The notes under the pieces were generated by a model that had not been told where the DNA came from, ran no database searches, and worked only from the letters and a program-made list of their open reading frames with translations. From Schistosoma mansoni (lineage: Eukaryota; Platyhelminthes; Trematoda; Strigeidida; Schistosomatidae), in the NCBI RefSeq assembly GCF_000237925.1, contig NW_017386031.1:62001-126000 (forward strand): 64,000 nucleotides of DNA, in the 5' to 3' direction. The translations under genes and the position numbers were made by a program. The first letter of the stretch is position 1, and each line of letters begins with the position of its first letter. This document shows positions 1 to 11,638 of this stretch, in pieces.

Positions 1-345
1 GCTCACTAACTTCATGAGGTAGATGAGATGTTTACAAAAATAAGAGGACGAAAAGTGGACCTTTGGTACTTAAACCAGGTCAGTGAATATAGAGTTTATA
101 TAGAGGATTTCGAAAACGTTGATTCCAAATCAATAGAATTCATAGGCTCCAGGACCCTGAAATAAAAAATGGGATATGAATATATTCCCGGTCACGGGTT
201 TATCATAAGACAATATCTGGCGTTTCTCCGGGGCCTTGAAAACTAGACCTTTGATTCGAAGACTTGGGGAGTGGTCCACTAAGAAAACCACCTACTTAGT
301 TCCGAGAGCCCAGTTAGTATCGAAACACATACAAATATTTTATTT
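1..345 (+). mobile_element. Repeat A, old copy cut by window edge
   Basis: A heavily diverged copy: AAGAGGACGAAAAGTGGAC, GGCTCCAGGACCCTGA and AGTGGTCCACTAAGAAAACC align to the repeat A body. The 5' end lies outside the window or is lost. Confidence 0.6.
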
Positions 346-974
346 CGTGAAGAGTATTCTATTTTTGGTCCCTAGTTGTATCAGATTTTATGTGAATTAA
401 ATAAAAAAATTGTTAATATTTAGTTTGAAAAAGTTATTTATCTTGATAGTAGCGTATAGTCTAATTCTTAGGTAATTAAATTATACGTGCACATGGCTTT
501 GGATCTCATCGGTTTAAGCATCAATACACTAATTGCATGCCTTATTATGTATTCGATACATTTTGAGCAACCTCAGTGATGAATTAATCCAATATTTACA
601 TAAGCATGATAACTAGGTCTTATTAGACAGATGGATTCCATTCGAGTCGCTGAAAAAAGTTATATTAGTGGCTTATAAAACAAACTTTTATTTAGTATCC
701 TTAATACTATTACTGAACTCGTCTGATAGAACATCATTTGTCGGTCGAAGTAGAAAGTTATTCATAATAAAACTTATATACATTAGGTTAGTAAATAATC
801 TTTCTTGTAAAATGGTGGCTAATACAACTTGGTTGGCAGAACAGAGATGATTGAAAGTTTCGCTAAATTTAACTACAGCTCTGATTCAGAAACCAAGCAC
901 GAAATGAATGTAGTCCTGATGTATTCAATAATTATTATAGCTATTTATCATTTTGATAGACAGATTAATTATCG
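346..974. other. AT-rich stretch, nothing recognised
   Basis: Between an old repeat A and a LINE A fragment. No exon or known repeat seen. It belongs to the downstream part of the SMARCC locus. Confidence 0.4.
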
Positions 975-1480
975 TGTTACGTATGCCCAACCACCGACTT
1001 CTCCGACGTGCAATGTTTTATGGTGTAGGAGTAGGTTGGAAGAAAGCTAGGGGCGGCCAGATCAAAACGTGGCACAAATTCATGAAGTCAATGACAAGTG
1101 GACTGAGCCATGTTGGTAGGTGTAGACTACCTGGTTGGGTTCCGCGAGATGATAGCAATCAATGGTTAGAGACCTTGAATGACATGGCTCAAAATGGTTT
1201 GCAATTGCTCAGGTGCATCCACTCTTTGTGTTCTACCAAATTCTAATCTTCTGAATTCTTTGTCTCTAACTTTTTTCTCTTTCCAAATTTATTTCACTGG
1301 ATTATACTTCTTGAATAACATCTTCGAACGCTAATCTTTCCTATTACTGCTTATATTCTTACTACTTCTACCACTATAGGATTTGAATCGACAACTGAAT
1401 CTCTGTGTTAATGTGGTATGGCAACTTGAACTGATGTACGTACGTACGAAATTCTACGTTGTGACTGACTGACGATCGGT
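975..1480 (+). mobile_element. LINE A 3' fragment
   Basis: Codes RMPNHRLLRRAMFYG, then GQIKTWHKFMKSMTSGLSHV, RCRLPGWVPRDD and LETLNDMAQN, the C-terminal part of the LINE A protein, followed by the 3' UTR and GACTGACTGAC tail near 1462-1476. 5'-truncated and slightly decayed. Confidence 0.8.
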
Positions 1481-2260
1481 AATAAAACACATTTCCACAA
1501 TAGTTTTGACTTAGGTACTTTAGAAAGCTTCTAGGTAAATTTCAATTAGATGGGTGTGATGTACACTCGGAAAGTATGAATTATGTATGAATGTTTATAA
1601 AATCTTATTATAATAATCATAAAAAGTTTCTGAAAATCAATCAAGTTGTCATATGAGAAAAGCACGAATTTTTGTCCACACTATTTTGATAAGTTACTGA
1701 TAGATGAAGTAAGTCAATCAAACGCAACGTAGAACCTGGTACATATATACATCGGTTCAAGTTACCACACCCTATTAGCATAGAGAGACAAAATTGTCAA
1801 GCCCAATCCCAGAATGGTTAGAGGTAGTAACAATATGAGTGGTGATTGAAAAGATTAGGGATCGGATAAATGACTCAAGAAAATGTAAATTAGTGAAATA
1901 AAAATGAAACAAACTCATCCACATGGCTTCATAGAGTCCTTGTATTGTTGCTGTCAGTTCGTGATGAAAACCCTAACACTAATTCTTATTATGAGGCTTA
2001 ATCTTGATAACTAACACTAATTCCTAACCCTATTTTCAATCGGGTAAGTGGTTGAGATTCCACATGGTCATTTTTGAAATCATATAAGGTTATCCCAGTA
2101 CCTTAGTTCCATACGACTACTTACTAGATAATCCGAAGTAAATATCATCTATGAAATGTAAAAACCAACTTATCAACTTAGTAGTATTGTATAAATTTCA
2201 AAATTTATGAAGTTTAATGACTAAATCATCAACAAATTGTTTTCAACAATCAAAACGAAC
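1481..2260. other. SMARCC intron after exon 5
   Basis: Holds a family D fragment (1948-2090). The rest is AT-rich with no exon seen. Confidence 0.5.
1948..2090 (-). mobile_element. Family D MITE internal fragment
   Basis: TGCTGTCAGTTCGTGATGAA and ACCCTAACACTAATTCTTAT match the middle of D. Both ends are missing. Confidence 0.4.
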
Positions 2261-2529
2261 CTCTTTTCGAATTTTACGAGATCCACCATGATTACTTGGC
2301 CCACGACTTGAACGTTCATGTGAACCAGTAAAGGATGAACCAGGGCGTCTTTTCTTACCACTAACATTTGGCATAGTTGAGTCAGATGCTGACGGAGAAG
2401 GAGATCTACGACGTTTCTTTTTACTTCCACTATCCGTATGAGAAGTTGGTGTAAAAGAGCCAGTATAATGCGCGGAAGAATTGTTAGTAACAGCTGTCGC
2501 CGATGTATTTGTATTCATGAATTCTTCAG
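2261..2529 (-). CDS. SMARCC: SMARCC exon 5 (basic Ser/Pro linker)
   Basis: Encodes 89 residues plus the end of a split codon (C|CT, proline). The peptide is low in complexity: a Thr/Ser/Asn-rich stretch, then KKKRRRSPSPSASDS and KKRRPGSS, matching the nuclear-localising RKRSPSPSP...AKKKNAKKG region of human SMARCC before the SWIRM domain. The acceptor is TTTTCAAG. The donor is read as AAAGAG|GTTCGT, because the exon then ends in phase 0 and its length fits exactly. GTTCGT is a weak donor, so the end is less sure than the start. The SWIRM exons must lie beyond the left edge; none was seen in 1-2260. Confidence 0.8.
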
Positions 2530-2995
2530 CTTGAAAATAAAGTAAGCGAAATAAAACTTTAAAAAATACGAATGCATTTCATATGATGGATTACACACTG
2601 AGGATGGCTAAATATAGCTAATGATGCATGGGAAGTTTAATAAGTGTTCATAAACTCGAATAAAATATTAACAGTATACTGGAAGGGATTTATAAACGAC
2701 TGAAGAAAACATATCATAGTTAAGCGGGATTTAATTCAATGCACAAACCTTTCATCAAAAACCGATATCTTTGACCGAATCTTGTCTTCAAATACACATA
2801 AATTCAAGCAGTTCTAACATATCAGGTAAGATGAATAACTCAAATGTTAATATTTGTTAAATTCATCAGAAGTCAATAATTCACCCTAAAATTACTGGAG
2901 AGGTAGAAAAACATTATCCTGTTCTGCATAGGAATTACAAGTTACAATATTATTTGACTACCTAGCTGTTAGTAGGATATTAAGTTATTAAACTG
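2530..2995. other. SMARCC intron 4, right of exon 5
   Basis: AT-rich intron sequence up to the 5' end of LINE A. Nothing else recognised. Confidence 0.5.
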
Positions 2996-5900
2996 TCCCA
3001 GATCTGCTGAAACCTAGCTCCAAACTACACATTGGAGCCTTCAACGTATGCACCCTGTGTCAAATCGGCCAGCAGGCCTCCTTGGCTAAGACCCTAGAAT
3101 CTCGTACTATTGGTGTATGCTGTGTCTCCGAAACACGCAAACAGGATTCTAGTGTGGTCGTTCACTTGACCTCACCTCGCCAAAACAGAGAGCCGACGAG
3201 ATACACCCTCCATGTATCTGGCGACCCGATGGCTAGTTCTCGTGGACTGGCAGGTGTGGGCATAGCGCTAAGTACGAGGGCAGAACAAGCACTATTAGAG
3301 TGGATCTCCGTTAACAGTAGTTTATGTGCTGTTCGGCTAACAGGCTCCATAAGAACTTGAAAGGATAAGGACACACGTCGTTGCCTTTTCATTGTTTCTG
3401 CCTACGCTTCCATTGTCAGTCAGTCAGTCACAACGTAGAATTTCGTACGTACGTACATCAGTTCGAGTTACCATACCAAATTAGCACAGAGATGCAGTTG
3501 TCGATTCAAATACCATAGTGGTAGAAGTAGTAAGAGTATAAGCAGTAATCGAAAAGATTAGGATTCGAAGATGTTATTCAGGGAGTATAATCCAATGAAA
3601 TAAATTTGGAAAGAGAAAAAAAAGACACACATGAAGAATCCAGAAGATTAGAATTTGGTAGAACACAAAGAGCGGATGCACCTTCACCATTGCAAACGAT
3701 TTTGATCCATGTGATTCAAGGTTGCTAACCATCGGTTTTTATCATCTCGCGGATCCCAACCAGGTAGTCTACACCTGGAGCCCGGATGAAGTGAAAGATG
3801 ACTTTTACAGAAAGCTCTCTGAACTTCTTCATAAAGCTAAACGCTTAGACATGGTACTCGTTGCAGGTGACTTTAACGCCGAAGTAGGTAGCTTAAACCA
3901 AACACAAAGACATTTAGGTGGGTATTTTAGTATTCCGGCTCAGTGAACAGATAATGGTGATCGTCTGTTGCAATTGTGCTCAGACAATCGTTTATTTTTA
4001 GCAAATACTAATTTTAAGCCTAAGGAGAGATATCGTCTAACATGGCGACCACCTGCACCAAACCAACGATGGACTCAAATAGACCATATTTGTCATCAGT
4101 GATTGTTGGAGAGGCTCGATAGAAGATCGTCGCTCGTTCTGGAATACCTGTTTGGACTCCGATCACGCTCTAATACGAGTATGCATTTGATGGCGCCTCA
4201 CTGGACACAGAAAAACCACACCAAGAAGACCTATTAGAATTGAACTGAGTGATGAGAAAGCCAAAAGTAAGTTCCAGGAACAACTGAAGTCACACTCAGG
4301 AAGTTCTGAAAACGAGGCTAACCAAGATGTTGCTTGGAAAGATATACGAACAGCTGTGGAAACAGCAGTAACATCTATTAGTGATTTAAACCAAAGGGTT
4401 ACAAAAAACCAATGGATTTCTTATAAGTCTATGGCACTGATGGATTCTCGTAAACTCATCCCATCAGGCTTTGAATACGATGAAGAGTGGAAACAAATCA
4501 CATCTAGGTTAATCCTTATCTGCTCTCAGCCCAGACGTTTAGAACGATAGCGGAACACTTTAAGAAGCAGTTCAGCTGGTTTTCAGCTACTGTACAACTA
4601 CCCACTATTCCCAGACAGTCTGAATGGAACATTGAAGTAGGTCCCCCGACTCTAGCTGAAGTTCAAAAGGCTATAGCTAATCTGAAACGAGGAAGAGCAG
4701 TTGGTTCAGATGGATTGGCTCAAGAGGTCTTTAAGTACAGGTGAACCAATTTTAGCGATTAGAATGACTAATATTTTAGCTAAAATCTGGGAGTTGGACG
4801 TAATCCCATCTGACTGGTCACAATCACTGATTGTCCAAATATATAAGAAGGGGTCAAAATCATCCTGTGATAACCATAGAGGGATTAGTCTGACTAATAT
4901 AGCATCTAAAATACTAGCCTTAATAATTATCGGACGCTTAACAAATACTCATGAACTGCAAACACGAGAAAATCAGAATGGATTCAGACCTGGTCGTGAC
5001 TGCATCGCCCACATATTCACTATTCGTCAGGTTTTATAACACAGACATGCTTATCGGCGGCAGACAATGATAGTTTTTGTTGACTTAAAGACAGCATTTG
5101 ACTCTGTAGGCCGAGAGGTTCTGTGGCAGTGTCTGTCGTTGAAAGGTGTACCTCAGAAGTACATAAACCTTGTGAGGGCTCTTTACTCGAACACCACTAG
5201 TCGAGTGAGAGCTTATGGTGAACTGTCATCTGATTTTACAACCTCAAGTGGTGTCCGGCAAGGTTGTCCACTATCTCCATTTTTGTTTAACTTCATCATA
5301 GACCTATTGCTGGAAATAACGTTCTCGCCGACTGAATTTTCAGGAATTGATCTTCTACCAGGAGGTTCACTTATCAACTTAGAATACGCAGTCTTTTGGT
5401 AGCACTGATTAACAGTGCCAGGATATTTGGGATGCGTTTCTCTCCATCCAAATGTAAATTGTTACTCCAGGACTGGCCTGCGTCAACACGTGAACTAAGG
5501 ATAGGGGGTGAAGTAGTTGAACACATCGACAACTCCACTTATTTTGGAAGTCTGATCAGCCCTAATGGTTTGGTGTCTGACGAAATCTCAGCACGGATTC
5601 AAAAGGCACGTTTGGTTTTTTCCAACCTACGTCACCTATGGAGAAGACGAGATATCCGTCTATCAGTTAAGGGACGAGTATACTGCACAGCAGTTCACTC
5701 TGTTCTACTTTACGTCTGATAAGAGTGTGCATTAAGAGTAGAAGATACGCGTAAGTTACTTGTATTTGACCACAGATGTCTTAGAAATATTGCTCACATT
5801 TGCTGGGATCACCGGGTAAGTAAAAGTGAGGTTAGACTCAGGGTATTAGGGAACGATAGTAAATCAGTTGATGAGGTCATGAATCTTCATCGACTGAGAT

Positions 5901-6385
5901 GGTTGGGCCACGTGTTAAGTATACCTGAACACCGATTACCACGACGCGCAATGCTGACTAGTATTGGGGATGGTTGGAAGAGAGTTAGGGGCGGTCAAAC
6001 CAAGATGTGGCATCAGTGCTCGAAGTCACTAGCTTCTAGTCTGAACCATGTTGGTAGATGCAGACTAATTGGTTTGGGTCCGCGTGACTATCGTAACCAA
6101 TGATTGGAGACTGTGTGTGACATGGCTCAGAATCGATCATGATGGTGTAGGTGTATACACTCTGTCTTCCTTTGAACCTTGAGATTAAAATTGCTTCATA
6201 TCTTTCTTTCTTTTTTCCTGTACTATATCCTTATACACAATCTTTCTTTTATATACTACCACCACAAAATTAACTACTTCTATGAATCCGGTGTTCATCT
6301 TGTTGTGCTTACGAGGTATAGCAACTTGGACCGATGCATAAATGTGCCTGGTCCTACGTTGAAGCTGACTGATATACCAAAAAAA
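2996..6385 (+). mobile_element. LINE A (RTE-like), near full-length copy
   Basis: A non-LTR retrotransposon of the RTE type. Endonuclease: IGAFNVCTL-like start near 3030, and VAGDFNAEVG near 3862. Reverse transcriptase: HRGISLTNIASKI, FVDLKTAFDSVGR near 5076 and GVRQGCPLSPFLFN near 5250. The 3' region codes HRLRWLGHVLSIPEHRLPRR and then WKRVRGGQTKMWHQ. It ends with a UTR and a GACTGA-type tail near 6375. It is dead: several frameshifts and stops, the catalytic YADD is missing (EYA runs directly into a later segment near 5385), and an antisense LINE A 3' end interrupts it at 3412-3776. It lies in the SMARCC intron between exons 5 and 4. Confidence 0.85.
3412..3776 (-). mobile_element. LINE A 3' fragment nested in the LINE A at 2996-6385
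   Basis: The reverse complement carries the end of the LINE A reading frame (RCRLPGWDPRDD, LDQ/MDQNRLQW-like), the 3' UTR and the (GACT)n tail, here seen as GTCAGTCAGTCAGTCAC at 3412. It is 5'-truncated, as usual for LINE insertions. The host LINE resumes at 3777 with the segment coding DEVKDDFYRKL. No clear target duplication was found. Confidence 0.8.
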
Positions 6386-7230
6386 ATTGATTCAAAATAA
6401 ACATGGGAAAATGTCATAAACGATTAGATAAGACCATTTTATAGGTTAATCACTCTCTAATCAATTACGACCTACTTGTTAGGTCTAATTATTGAACATC
6501 GTGTCAATATGTCAAGCTCGCTACAAGTCTAAGACAAAACTCTGAAAAAGAAATGCTAAAGCTGAACTAGAAGGGTGAAGTTTAAGGTAATTGTTGAGTG
6601 AAATAGGCAAACTAAACACATTCAGCCAATCAGAGTACAGTAAATATGAGTGACTGATTTATGATGCTGGGACTAGGAATTAGGTCTAGTATTATAGTAC
6701 AGAACTAAGATATAAGGTTACGATCAAGTTGTAGGACTAGTGATTTAAGTTTGAGATCAAGAATTTCGGATTAGAATTAGGATGTAGAGTTTACGACTCA
6801 AGCTTTCTATAGAAATGCTGGTGATTGAGAGGATTTCGTATTTTTCTGTAAGAACTGTTGGGTCGAAAAATCTCATATTTGAATCATAGTCGTTTGAAAT
6901 TGATGCTCAGACAAATAATGCTATTCAATGATTATCTTAAGCTACTACTTACAATCTTGCCTTAACAACATTGCTTACAACATGACGTGAAAATCACATG
7001 TTTATACTATGACTTCATTATGAAAGAGGCGTACAAAAAGGACGAAAATATACAAATCATTCAGAATTTATTAAAAGTGACTTTTTCCAACAATCATGAA
7101 TGTAACTGTTTTTCCGACAATACATTGTATTTTTTTTTAGAGGGATGGAAATATGTATTAGGAAAAGTAGTTTAGAAGTTCGTTAAAAAGATTATGATAA
7201 AATAAAAATGATTTATCATCAACAACTTAC
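6386..7230. other. SMARCC intron 4, left of exon 4
   Basis: Holds a purine-rich stretch with repeated TTAGGAT/TTAGAAT-like words at 6660-6800, possibly an old family D remnant. Otherwise nothing recognised. Confidence 0.4.
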
Positions 7231-7401
7231 GTGAATATGTTAGTCTAGGTTTCACAGAAGACGTTGGGATTAAAAAATCCTCTTCAACCATCCATTCATA
7301 CATTTCGTCTGAATACAGAAGCCAACGAGCATCTATATCCCATTGATTTTCATTTTCGAGATATGAGGTTTCAGTATCAGTGGACCATTCAGATTGTAGA
7401 C
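7231..7401 (-). CDS. SMARCC: SMARCC exon 4
   Basis: Encodes 56 residues plus split codons at both ends (GT at the start, C at the end). The block WDIDARWLLYSDEMYEWMVE is the counterpart of human [24 protein letters not shown], a conserved SMARCC signature. The join to exon 3 makes a glycine codon (G|GT). The donor is C|GTAAGT. The intron before it (7402-8080) carries a 5'-truncated repeat A on the minus strand at 7612-7951. The intron after it is about 4.7 kb and was enlarged by a nearly full-length LINE A. Confidence 0.9.
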
Positions 7402-7611
7402 CTTTAGTCCAAAGGAAATAAACAAGTTATATATGTTATTATGAAAGAAAAAGAAAACTTTTGGAAGGTTCAGTACAGAAGGAATTAAGTGGGAATCAGG
7501 TTATTTTTGTGTTTCACTGCGAATAACAGATTGATAAGAAAACACTTGGTGATATTTGAGAGCCACACCAATAGAAGTATGTAATTATGGGGTGAACTTA
7601 AGACATAACAG

Positions 7612-7951
7612 ATTTATTTTTATTTACATTTATTCAAATACATAAATATTGGTACAAAGGGGCATCGAATACACATACGCTACACAAGTCACTTGATTAA
7701 TGTGAGGGCTGTGATACTGCCCGGGCGCCCAGACCGAAGCGAGTGGTTTTCTTAGGGGGCCACACCCCGAGCCTAAAGGTCTAGTCCACAAGGCAAAGCA
7801 GCGACTTTAGGACATGTAGTCCCATGATAGCCGGTGACCAACAATAGGTTCATACTCCATTTGTCTCTTCAGGACTCTGGCGCCTATTTGCACCATTGGT
7901 TTGGAATCAGGGTTTTCCAACCCCCCTAGGTGGACCTTCCGTGTCCATAGA
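7612..7951 (-). mobile_element. Repeat A, 5'-truncated copy
   Basis: Antisense 3' two-thirds: tail complement ATTTATTCAAATACATAAAT to CCTAGGTGGACCTTCCGTGT. It lies in the SMARCC intron between exons 4 and 3. Confidence 0.8.
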
Positions 7952-8080
7952 GAACGAATAGAAGTATTGATTTAGAGAGGATTTTTAGGAACGGAAATGT
8001 ATTGTTTTATAGTTGGAATACTGAGTTTGACTGCTGAACGGGTAGACATATGCAAAGCTGAGAGCATTTCATGATCTTAC

Positions 8081-8303
8081 CTGTATACCATGTAGTATAT
8101 GAAGCGGGTGAGTATAACCAGTGCAGAAGTACTCCTCGACCTTCATGGAACAAAACTCGGAAACGTTGAACCAGAAAGTCATCTCGACTATCGCCAGGCC
8201 AATTCGGGGGAGGTTGATGTAAAATATGTGTAGCCTCAGAAGGTGACTCGACAACGGAGACATTTAATCGCTTCGCAGATTCCCTTAGTTTGGAATTTAA
8301 GGT
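8081..8303 (-). CDS. SMARCC: SMARCC exon 3 (BRCT-like part)
   Basis: Encodes 74 residues plus one base (about residues 150-223). It contains VVESPSEATHIL, which corresponds to the human TVTEDKNNASHVVYP, and GVLLHWLYSPASYTTWYTG, which corresponds to QVLLHWGYYPDSYDTWIPA. This segment is the BRCT-like/chromo-like module of SMARCC proteins. Acceptor AAAACAG and donor G|GTAAGA are both visible. The exon enters in phase 0 and leaves in phase 1. An unusual run of prolines (HQPPPNWPG) replaces the human YPVPGNLEEEEW. The call is secure by order, phase and motif match. Confidence 0.9.
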
Positions 8304-10175
8304 CTGTTTTTGAAAAAGTGAAATTATAGTTTTAAAAAACAAAAATATCCCTCAAGATGTACGGAAAAAATTACAACAATTTGATATTTAAAATATTAAT
8401 GCGATGTTTTAGGTACGTAGTTTTCAAGAATGAAGGTCTTGTTCAAAACTTAGTTTGATCGCTTCCATCTGGGAAGCTGAATAACTTTATCTGCTTCCCA
8501 TACTTTTTTTAGATTGCAGACTACTATCTTCCGCAACAAACATAACACATTTCCTAGTTAGCAACTGTCTCTAAGCTCCCTTTTTCCAGAAGTTTTTGCT
8601 AAAACGGGGAAGTGAATAAATGTTCGACACCGAATATATATAAGAACTGAAGTTCGTTTAAAAAATTAAGAAACTTACGGTTAATCAAGTTACATGAGGC
8701 ACGTTTTAAAACAGCGAGACAAATGGTTTATGAATTTGTACTAAAAAGCAACTGTCACCGCTACGCCACTGGCACAGCTTTTGGAAACAATTTGACAAAG
8801 TAATCTTCTTCATTAATTTACATCTAATAGATAGTAGTTGACCCGAAATAAATGATGAACCCCCCAAGGCTGGAAGCCATAATAAAGCTTCCTTAAGTTG
8901 TTGGCAGACAATAATACTATATATCACTAAAAAATTGTTCCGCTTTTTGATGAGACTAAAAATGACACAATAGAGGGAATGGGCAGTGATGCTATGAATC
9001 TATATGACTTCCAATTGTTAACATTAACAGTCTAGTGAAGGACTATTAGAAAAAAGTGGTATATGTGCTACGACTTTCCGGGTACAACTGTAAGGATATA
9101 ACAGATAATTCGTTATTGTTAAAGTTATGATATTCCTTAGAGTTTTCGACTTGCCTCTAAAATGAGCTGAACTGAAAGATATTAATGGACAAACAAAAGT
9201 ATGGGACTGACGCTTCTGTTGTGCCTACCCGGATAATTCTGTAGTATAGGCCAAATATTAACCGATTTGCTGTTTTCCAAAACAAGGATTTTAGTTTAGT
9301 AGTCGTACCGGGTGTAACAAGCAAACATCACATTAAAATGAACTTAATTTTGACTGACAATTCATAAGTGAATATTCGATAAAAGTTGGGTGAACTTATA
9401 AGGTAACAAGTGTCGAAGTGATCCATCGACAAATCCCGGACAGTTATAATTATTGCTAATTCCGGTCTTTTGGTCGACAAGCTGTTTATTTTGTGAAATC
9501 CGTTTAATAGTAGATGAAGGTGCTTGGGATATGACTCAAATAAATAGCATAACTACTGTCGAAACCTTTTGAACAACTGAGAACAGCCTGACCAACTTGA
9601 GATATACGAATGATGTTATCCTGTTACAAACGCTGAGGAAATGACCTGTCTATCAGTCGAGAAAATACCTGGCATTCACTTTATGTTCGTGAAAGCGGGT
9701 CAGTTAGACATCTAAGACAGATGACTAAGCTCTGTAAGGTTAGTTAGCAATAAAAATCCCCAGGATAAGGACAAAAACACTTTGTATTAAGTGTTTGTGA
9801 TTAAAAATTATCCCGCAACTCCACAATTACTGAATAACTATTAACAGAACGAGTCGAGCTTAATGAAAAAGAAAAGGCGTCTGTAATGTCTCGCAGCATT
9901 TAATAGTTGGGGGTCAATAATTTGATAGAAATAATCCAGTATAAAAAACGCTGTGAATTTTAGACGTGGGATTTGGCGGATACAAACTGTATTATTACGT
10001 CACGATAATGTGAAGCAGTGGGTTCTCCTACATTATATCTGGTATTTAAAGACAAATAGCATAACGCTAGATTGCACCGCTTTCAAAATCACTGGAATTC
10101 GGCAAGAAAGTTAAGTGATTCTGTTTAAATTTGATTAAATTAGATTTTGTCTGACTTAACTTGAGACAGAAGCGA
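8304..10175. other. SMARCC intron 2, left part
   Basis: AT-rich intron. No repeat shared with other parts of the window was recognised before the MITE pair at 10176. Confidence 0.45.
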
Positions 10176-10735
10176 TGAGACTATAACTACGGATGACGTT
10201 TGAGAGATGCTAAGCTAAACTTTAGAACATTCACCTACTTGCTACGGTTATGTTGGTGTGGGAAATTAGGATTTAGGGTTGGAAGTTGGGGTTAAGAATT
10301 AGAGTCGGATCTGGTAAGACTATAATTTATGGTCCACCTTTGAGCGACGCTAGACTGACCTTGAGAGTGTCCACCTAATAAATAGGACCGAATGAGGGTT
10401 ATAAACCTGTGTGAGGAATTAGAATTATGACTTACAGTTGATGGTTAAGGTTAGGAATTAGGTTTAGGGATTTCATCACAAACTGACATCAGCTATAATG
10501 CCAAAACTCTATTTAGCCAAAAATGGATGAATTTCGCACGAAAACCCGAGATTTGTTATCTTATTCCTGGTTAGTTCGTCCATAAATTATAGTCTCCCTT
10601 TAGGTTTTCTTACCAAGAACTGACCAGCAATAATGCTATTTAGACATATGAAGGAGTAGATTTCGAGCCAAAATCCCCAACTTGCAATCATAAATGTGAT
10701 TTGTTCGTATGCAAATTATATTTCCATCACAGAAG
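10176..10735 (+). mobile_element. Older family D MITE, split
   Basis: Left part GACTATAACTACGGATGACG to about 10311; right part ACTGACCAGCAATAATGCTA to TATGCAAATTATATTTCC. The two halves are continuous when the inner copy is removed and match the D layout. Confidence 0.65.
10312..10594 (+). mobile_element. Family D MITE, complete, nested in another D
   Basis: About 283 bp with terminal inverted repeats: AGACTATAATTTATGG at the left and CGTCCATAAATTATAGTCT at the right. No coding capacity. It splits an older D copy (10176-10311 and 10595-10735). Lies in the SMARCC intron 2. Confidence 0.75.
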
Positions 10736-11150
10736 CCTTGTACTAATTTAGGTATTCAAAACATTTCGGGTACGATTATTTCTTGTTTGCTTTCATGTAC
10801 TATGTTGGCTGATGATCAGTTTGGATAATGGCCACGTCATGAGTAAGCAATCATTGCTGTTTCCAGCAACTAGTTATTTTTACAAAGTGAAAGGAAAAAT
10901 TGAGCCTGAGACGCTTACGTGTGGGAAAAAAACACTCGAACTCTTTTGCGACAATAGGTTTTAGTGCCTCGCTAAATTCGGAACAGTTGAACGTTTTTTA
11001 TAAAATATTCGTGGGGAAAGATTGCAAATTTCAGAGATAAACCGTGTATGATAGTTTTGACACTTCCGCACATCTCATTAGCATAAAGCACTTGGATAAA
11101 AATAAGGATCACTAATAAACAAGTAACTACAGAAGAACAGCTCAACCAAC
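10736..11150. other. SMARCC intron 2, right part
   Basis: No feature recognised between the MITE pair and exon 2. Confidence 0.45.
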
Positions 11151-11393
11151 CTTTTCAACCAAGGGGGAAATGTAGACCACTGGTTTCTCCATGCACTTGT
11201 AGGCTATTAGTTCACGTTCGATGACTGAAAACATTTCCAGATGTTTTTCGGTTCTAGATGATGAAGTGAGGTCGATTTTTTTCCAATTATTTTCGTGACG
11301 GAACTTTAGACACGTTAGGAATATGTGGCACAAACCACCACCAGGTTTGAAATCCATGAAACATTTAAAAGGTACTTTCATAAAAGTTCTCGA
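11151..11393 (-). CDS. SMARCC: SMARCC exon 2
   Basis: Encodes 81 residues (69-149) in phase 0. Visible blocks are VPFKCFMDFKPGGGLCHI, matching the human IKCFLDFKAGGSLCHI, and HLEMFSVIERELI, matching NVEMFMTIEKSLV. This is the N-terminal module conserved in all SMARCC/MOIRA proteins ahead of the BRCT-like and chromo-like segments. The acceptor is TTCTTAAAG and the exon ends LVEK followed by a weak donor GTTGGT. The phase 0 join to exon 3 gives LVEK-TLNSKLRESAKRL, which fits human EPKLLGKLKDIIKRH. The intron that follows is about 2.85 kb and holds the nested MITE pair at 10.2-10.7 kb. Confidence 0.9.
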
Positions 11394-11434
11394 CTTTAAG
11401 AAAATTGAATCAGAGGACTGATGGAATGACTTAC

Positions 11435-11638
11435 AGTACTTGTGAAATTGGCTTCCTGAAACTGTAGCAATTGAAAACATAGAGTAGCTAGACTCTTGTT
11501 TGTAGGGGGCTCCGTTTGTGTATATTTTTTGTGATTTCTTGTCAACCAGATCCTCACTGGGTCAAAAGTAGCAATGATTTCTGGGTTTTCGTAAAAGCGG
11601 GTAGACGGATTGCCGTCCTTAGCCCGAGTCAGGCCCAT
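11435..11638 (-). CDS. SMARCC: SMARCC (SWI3/MOIRA) exon 1, start codon
   Basis: Encodes residues 1-68 of a SMARCC1/2 orthologue, a core scaffold of the SWI/SNF (BAF) nucleosome remodelling complex in the nucleus. The peptide starts MGLTRAKDGNPSTRFYENPE and contains KKYTQTEPPTNKSL and QLLQFQE, which align with the human N-terminus (MAVRKKDGGP, KKYIQAEPPTNKSL, QLLQFQE). The ATG is chosen because an in-frame stop lies eight codons before the GTA-GCC-GAA leading to it, and because the distance to the conserved block equals that in human SMARCC within one residue. The exon ends at ACT followed by donor GTAAGT. The next exon continues in phase 0 after a 41-nt intron. Family recall is from memory of human SMARCC1/2; no search was run. 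Confidence 0.9.

Noticed and set aside
668-850. 60-codon plus-strand frame near the left edge
   Set aside because: Ordinary AT-rich chance frame with no family match or splice context.
8706-8927. 73-codon minus-strand frame in SMARCC intron 2
   Set aside because: No similarity to SMARCC, and exons 2 and 3 join directly in phase without it.
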